Source: Natrinema hispanicum
GTDB taxonomy: Archaea; Halobacteriota; Halobacteria; Halobacteriales; Natrialbaceae
DNA length: 64,000 nt
Direction: 5' to 3'
Assembly: GCF_900111485.1 (NCBI RefSeq)
Contig: NZ_FOIC01000005.1
Span: forward strand, 1 to 64,000
The notes under the pieces were generated by a model. The model ran no database searches. It saw only the letters and a program-made list of their open reading frames with translations, and was not told the DNA's origin. Position 1 is the stretch's first letter, and each line of letters starts with the position of its first letter. A program made the position numbers and the translations under genes. Positions 60,090 through 64,000 of this stretch are shown here, in pieces.

Positions 60090-61187
60090 TCAGCTTCGCT
60101 CTTCGTCGGAGAGATGCCACGGACTCTCGACGTCAGTGGGACTCTCGTCCGTCGCGAGCGGGACCGTCTCGTAGAGCTGCTCGAGGTGATCCATGGTATA
60201 GTCGACCGCGTAGCGTTCGACGGCCGCTCTGGTATCGCGATCGGTCGTCAGACAGGTCTCGATGGCCTCGACCATCGACTCGCGGTCGCCGTAGGTGAAC
60301 CGTTCGCCGTTACCGGCCTCGATGGTACGAGTAAACGGCGCGACATCGGCGGCAGCGACGGGCGTCCCGCAGGCGTTGGCCTCGAGCGTCGAGAGGCCGA
60401 GCGTGTCGGCGGTCGAAGCCGTGACGAACGTATCGATCGAGGAGTAAAAGACGGGCAACTCCTCGCGGGGGAGAAAGTCACGAATCTCGACGTTGTCCGG
60501 GGCCGCACGCTCGAGGGAGTCGCGGTACGGGCCGTCGCCGACGATGACGAAGTCGTACTCCGGCAGCGCCTCGGCGGCTCGAAGGATCTCGCTGACGTTT
60601 TTCTCCATGCTGAGCCGGCCACTGTAGCCGACGACCGTCCGGTCGGGGTACCAGTCTTCCGCGGTCGGCTGGAAGAAGTCCATGTCGATCCCGACTGGCA
60701 ACTGAACGTGTTCGACATCGCGGTCGATCCGCTCGGTCGAGGCGGTGACGATATCGAAACTCTGTAGGAAGCTGTTTTCGACCGGCACATAGAGGTTCGA
60801 GAGCAGCCCGGCGACCGACTCGAGTTTGATGCTCTGGTGGAAGTATTCCTCGAGTGGCGTATGATGAGTGTAAATCGCCGGCAGGTCGTGTTTCCAGGCG
60901 TAGTAGCGGCCGAGGATGCCGATCGGTGCGGGGCCGTGACAGTGGACGACGTCGAGGTCGGGCAGCGTCGACGGCCGTCGGGTAAGCGGGATCCGGTAGC
61001 CGGCATAGAAGGGGTTCGGCATCGAGGTCACCGGAATCTCCCGGTCGCCGGGTTCGTAGTCGCCGTCCGGGTAGACGACGTACACCTCGTGTCCTTTCCG
61101 TTCCAATTCCTCGCGCCAGAGTTTGATCGTATACGTTACGCCATCGATCTCGGGAAAGTAACTGTCCGTAAAGAACCCGATCTTCAT
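60090..61187 (-). CDS. GT4 family glycosyltransferase
   Basis: A 365-aa GT-B fold protein. It starts MKIGFFTDSYFPEIDGVTYT (glycine-rich N-lobe) and has HCHGPAPIGILGRYYAWKHD and the acceptor-side YTHHTPLEEYF. The C-lobe has VVGYSGRLSMEKNVSEILRA and TADTLGLSTLEANACGTPVAA (E-x7-E-like, first position Asp). Similar archaeal proteins build glycolipids or N-glycans from nucleotide sugars. Its ATG at 61187 directly abuts the TGA of the next gene upstream, so the two are one operon. Confidence 0.9.
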   Translation of the reverse strand: MKIGFFTDSYFPEIDGVTYTIKLWREELERKGHEVYVVYPDGDYEPGDREIPVTSMPNPFYAGYRIPLTRRPSTLPDLDVVHCHGPAPIGILGRYYAWKHDLPAIYTHHTPLEEYFHQSIKLESVAGLLSNLYVPVENSFLQSFDIVTASTERIDRDVEHVQLPVGIDMDFFQPTAEDWYPDRTVVGYSGRLSMEKNVSEILRAAEALPEYDFVIVGDGPYRDSLERAAPDNVEIRDFLPREELPVFYSSIDTFVTASTADTLGLSTLEANACGTPVAAADVAPFTRTIEAGNGERFTYGDRESMVEAIETCLTTDRDTRAAVERYAVDYTMDHLEQLYETVPLATDESPTDVESPWHLSDEERS

Positions 61188-62171
61188 TCAGACCACCTCC
61201 TCGTACAACGACTGATACTGGTTCGCAACCGCATCAAGCGAAAATTCCTCGCTGCGGTCGGCCGCGTTCGATCCGAGTCGTTCTCGGAGCTCCGGATCGC
61301 GAAGTCGCTCAAGCGCCGCTGCGAAGCCGTCGACGCCCGATTCCGAAACTTTCAGGCTGTCCTCGCCGTCCTCGAGCCACGAGAACGTCTCGATGTCGCG
61401 GACGAGGACTGGTTTGCCGGCAGCCATCGCCTCGAGCAACGCGATCCCCTCGTTTTCCTCGTGGGTGGGGAAACAGAAGATATCGCCTGCTGCATACGCA
61501 CCGCGAATGTCGTCGACGTAGCCGGTGAACGTACAGTTGTCCGGCGCGTTCTCGATCAGCGCCGTCGTCTCTCGGCCCTTTAGGGAGAGATCCAGCGGGC
61601 CAAACCAGGCAAAATCCAGGTCGGGCAGCCGGCGGGCCAGTTCGACGAACGTTTTGAGTCCCTTGCGCTTGATGACGTGGCCGACGAGGAAAACGGTCGG
61701 CGACTCGAGGTCGTACCGATCACGATACTCGTCTTCGAGCGATTGGAACCCCGCGAGTTTCGACCGGTCGACGCCGTTCGAGACGACCGTCGTCGGCACA
61801 TCGGTGTACGTCTCGATCAGGTCCTGGTTGTACGCCGACGGACAGACGAGCGCGTCGGCTAACCCGTAGGCCCACCTGAGATACGGCTTGAGCGGCTTCG
61901 CGAGGGCGTTCGTGAACCGAAAGCTGTCGCCGAAGTCCTCGGCGGTCACATGCGTATTCGCGATGACGGGGACCCCCTTCGATCGCGCCTGCCGTGCATA
62001 CCAGACCGAGCGCGGTCCCATGAGGTTACAGTGGAAAACGTCGGCCTCGAGTGTCGGTTCGGTCGTGTAGGTCAGGTCCAGTCGATCCAGCATCTTCCGC
62101 TGGTGGACGACCGACTCGTGGATGCCGCCGGTGACGTGAGATTCGAGTTCGAAGTAGTGACTGATTTTCAT
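61188..62171 (-). CDS. GT4 family glycosyltransferase
   Basis: A 327-aa GT-B protein, shorter at the N-terminus (MKISHYFELESHVTGGIHES). It has NTHVTAEDFGDSFRF, the donor-binding FLVGHVIKRKGLKTFVELA, and the E-x7-E motif in EENEGIALLEAMAAGKPVLV. It is likely to act with the preceding glycosyltransferase on the same glycan or lipid. It stops with TGA immediately before the next start. Start ATG 62171. Confidence 0.9.
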   Translation of the reverse strand: MKISHYFELESHVTGGIHESVVHQRKMLDRLDLTYTTEPTLEADVFHCNLMGPRSVWYARQARSKGVPVIANTHVTAEDFGDSFRFTNALAKPLKPYLRWAYGLADALVCPSAYNQDLIETYTDVPTTVVSNGVDRSKLAGFQSLEDEYRDRYDLESPTVFLVGHVIKRKGLKTFVELARRLPDLDFAWFGPLDLSLKGRETTALIENAPDNCTFTGYVDDIRGAYAAGDIFCFPTHEENEGIALLEAMAAGKPVLVRDIETFSWLEDGEDSLKVSESGVDGFAAALERLRDPELRERLGSNAADRSEEFSLDAVANQYQSLYEEVV

Positions 62172-62269
62172 ACCTGACCCTCCTGTACCGGGTGCTGGTT
62201 ACCGTTGGAGATGCGAGACCGCCGCGGTGAGTCGACGGCCGGTGTTTTCGTCCCTGTTCGATCGCGGCG

Positions 62270-63130
62270 TCACTCGACTTCGAGCCACGGCACTTCCATG
62301 AGCGCCGGGATGTACGTCTCGATGTGGTGTTCCCAGACGCCCTCCTCGCCGAAGGCTTCGCCGTGGTCTGCGGTCACGATGACGGTGCCGTCGAGGTCAT
62401 CGACGATGTCGGCGACGGATTCGAGTGCGATCCGCAGGTTCTCCTCGTAGAGGGCCATCGCCGCCTCGCGCGTGCCGTTCGTGACGACCTCGGTGGGATC
62501 GAGCTCGAGCCACAGGCCCGCTTTCTGTGCGAGTTCGCTGCCCTCGAGCCTGTCTTCGACTTTCGGACGGATCGTATCGCCGAGTGAGGCAAGCGCACCG
62601 CCGCCACCATCCTCGCTTTGCTCGGCTTCCTCCTGTTTTCGAATCCCTTTCTGGATCTGTTTGAGTTTCTGGCCTTTGCCGCGTGCGAGATAGGGCGCGT
62701 GGGGCTGCATGTAGTGGAGCACCGTCCGGTCGGCTTCCTCGACGGCACCCTGGTTGTTGTAGAACGCCTCCGCGATGCCGTCCGGCGGCACCGTGCCGAG
62801 GTCATCGTCCCAGCCCGACTTCCACACGTCGAAGACGTTGCTGATGTGATTCGAAGCCGACCACTCGTAGTCACAACTGGCCCCCCACTTGAGCTCGTTT
62901 AACGGGATGCCGAGGTCGTTGATGAACGGGTTCCCCGAGAAGTACGCGATATCGTGTTCCTCGGTGAAAGTTCGATAGGCCCACTCCGGCGTCGACGAGC
63001 CGACACTCCGGCGCTTTTCCAGCGTCCCGTCGAGATATTCGTCGTAGACCTCGCTGAACACGTCATACCGACACGCATCCAGCACGAGACAGTAGTCCCA
63101 CTCCGACTCGAGGAAGTGCTGGTCGTCCAT
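62270..63130 (-). CDS. Alkaline-phosphatase/sulfatase superfamily protein
   Basis: A 286-aa protein. It starts MDDQHFLESEWDYCLVLDACRYDVF (metal-ligand Asp and nucleophile-type Cys/Asp in LVLDACRYD). It has HYMQPHAPYLARGKG and the late metal motif VIVTADHGEAFGEEGVWEHH. It is shorter than typical sulfatases. In haloarchaea such proteins occur in glycan clusters and may transfer or remove sulfate or phosphate. Start ATG 63130, 98 bp upstream of the glycosyltransferase. Confidence 0.85.
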   Translation of the reverse strand: MDDQHFLESEWDYCLVLDACRYDVFSEVYDEYLDGTLEKRRSVGSSTPEWAYRTFTEEHDIAYFSGNPFINDLGIPLNELKWGASCDYEWSASNHISNVFDVWKSGWDDDLGTVPPDGIAEAFYNNQGAVEEADRTVLHYMQPHAPYLARGKGQKLKQIQKGIRKQEEAEQSEDGGGGALASLGDTIRPKVEDRLEGSELAQKAGLWLELDPTEVVTNGTREAAMALYEENLRIALESVADIVDDLDGTVIVTADHGEAFGEEGVWEHHIETYIPALMEVPWLEVE

Positions 63131-63254
63131 TAGTTGCGACTATCTTTCGAACCAACCTATGTATTCTTGTTGGTTCCAGGAAAGTCACTAAAACAGCACT
63201 TTTCGGGCCTGTAAGCCGCAATACTGTCGGACAACGTCACGTCGGATCGACGTG

Positions 63255-64000
63255 TCACTCGAGGTAGCCAAGCTCCCGGAGCCGGTCGCGGGTCTCTTCG
63301 TCGGCCTCCTCGAGGGCGTCGACGTCGTCGGTATCGGTTTCGGATGGATCGTCCCACGCGCCGCCGGCGTTTGCCTCGAAGCGGGCAAGTGCCTGCTCGG
63401 TCGCAGCGACGACGTCGTCGTCGGCCGGCTCGACCGGTGACGTTTCGTCGGGATCCTCGCCGAGGCGGTAGCCCTCATCGGGGATGCGATCCGCGCGAAC
63501 ATACTTTGCGTCGGTGCTTCGGGCGGCACGGAGTCGTGAGTACGCGCGGTGGTCGTCGGGCAGGTCTATCCCGGCCTCGCTGGCTTTCTCCTCTAGGTGG
63601 TGCAGTTCGATGACCGGCTGGGCGTACTCGACGAACGCGTAGTCGTTCGCGTCGTCGGCCTCGAGGATCGCCTGTTGACCGGCATCGAGGTCGGCAGCCC
63701 CCTCGAAGGCGCGGTACTCGTCGGCAAGCAGCGAGCGCGTCGGGTCACGAGCGACGGCACCGGCAGCATCGCCAGCCAGACCGACCGCCTCGGGATCGAC
63801 ATCCAGCGAGTCCAACACGGTGTGATAGCAGTCGAGCAACTCAACGAGGTCGTCACGACGGTCGGCCTCGAGGTCGGGGTGTTTGACCAGTAGCGGGACG
63901 TTGATGAGGTGGTCGTAGAGGGCGAACTCGTGGCCGTAGAGGTCGTGTTCGCCGTGGAGTTCGCCGTGGTCAGCCGCAACGACGACGGTGGTGTCCTCCC
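63255..64000 (-). CDS. Sulfatase-family protein, C-terminal part (cut by window edge)
   Basis: The minus strand is open from the window end to 63255. The edge sequence reads EDTTVVVAADHGELHGEHDLY, then GHEFALYDHLINVPLLVKHP, the sulfatase metal/substrate motifs. The following half is acidic and ends ...DRLRELGYLE, as in many haloarchaeal sulfatases. At least 248 aa are visible and the N-terminal catalytic Cys/Ser region lies outside. With the second superfamily protein and two glycosyltransferases it forms a surface-glycan gene block. Confidence 0.85.
   Translation of the reverse strand, partial: EDTTVVVAADHGELHGEHDLYGHEFALYDHLINVPLLVKHPDLEADRRDDLVELLDCYHTVLDSLDVDPEAVGLAGDAAGAVARDPTRSLLADEYRAFEGAADLDAGQQAILEADDANDYAFVEYAQPVIELHHLEEKASEAGIDLPDDHRAYSRLRAARSTDAKYVRADRIPDEGYRLGEDPDETSPVEPADDDVVAATEQALARFEANAGGAWDDPSETDTDDVDALEEADEETRDRLRELGYLE

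Overview
The window is chromosomal DNA of an extreme halophilic archaeon (class Halobacteria), most like the Natrialbaceae (Natrinema / Haloterrigena type). I base this on GC-rich coding sequence with G/C third positions, very acidic proteins, AT-box promoters about 26 nt before start codons (leaderless mRNAs), Tat signals on exported proteins, an intron-containing tRNA-Met(CAU), archaeal information genes (aEF-1beta, L21e, RpoF/Rpb4, DUF655, KsgA, TiaS, NreA) and many small haloarchaea-only families. The genus cannot be fixed from sequence alone.

Layout. 1-1.5 kb: an eroded IS5-type transposase and a UspA protein. 1.6-5.5 kb: two-domain VOC protein, NhaC antiporter, DRG GTPase, all on the minus strand. 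5.6-7.9 kb: a small-protein zone with an IS200/IS605-like palindrome-ended relic, an apparent metal-responsive promoter driving a 40-aa ORF coupled to an unknown gene, and a second UspA. 8-16.9 kb: TiaS and a divergent DNA-binding protein, glutaredoxin, NCS2 nucleobase permease, TrkA-type protein, an orphan DNA methyltransferase, a CaCA exchanger and an ECM4-type reductase. 17-23 kb: redox and stress genes (Azf-like dehydrogenase, 2Fe-2S ferredoxin, DCC protein, Tat lipoprotein resembling DyP peroxidases, ferritin-like protein). 23-31 kb: MutS-related ATPase, PurF, tautomerase, a decayed AT-rich patch with a truncated uspA, ArsA/Get3 ATPase, aminotransferase, CinA/PncC amidase. 31-38.8 kb: membrane and hypothetical proteins, NreA with a PCNA-binding tail, and the two-zinc-finger protein paired with aEF-1beta. 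38.9-44.3 kb: an amino-acid permease remnant, a holin-like protein, then the conserved archaeal cluster rpl21e-rpoF-DUF655-ksgA followed by mscS and a HemK-like methyltransferase. 44-56.9 kb: PQQ-repeat lipoprotein, two-gene MetE-type methionine synthase, nitroreductase, Gfo/Idh oxidoreductase, DUF2202 Tat protein, CtaA, UDG-family protein, aldehyde dehydrogenase and small regulators. 57-64 kb: intron-containing tRNA-Met, a Bat-type regulator divergent from an MFS transporter, then a minus-strand surface-glycan block (two GT4 glycosyltransferases and two sulfatase-superfamily proteins, the last cut by the window edge).

The most unusual content is between the genes: two families of short inverted-repeat elements. 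One is about 80 bp with ends like ATACGGtCTgCTGTC (five copies). The other is 75-110 bp with 11-bp ATACTGCCGGA ends and sits against stop codons. There are also several palindromic operator candidates (methionine genes, nucleobase permease, NhaC) and a metal-box-controlled small ORF. No CRISPR array, replication origin or intact mobile element was seen.
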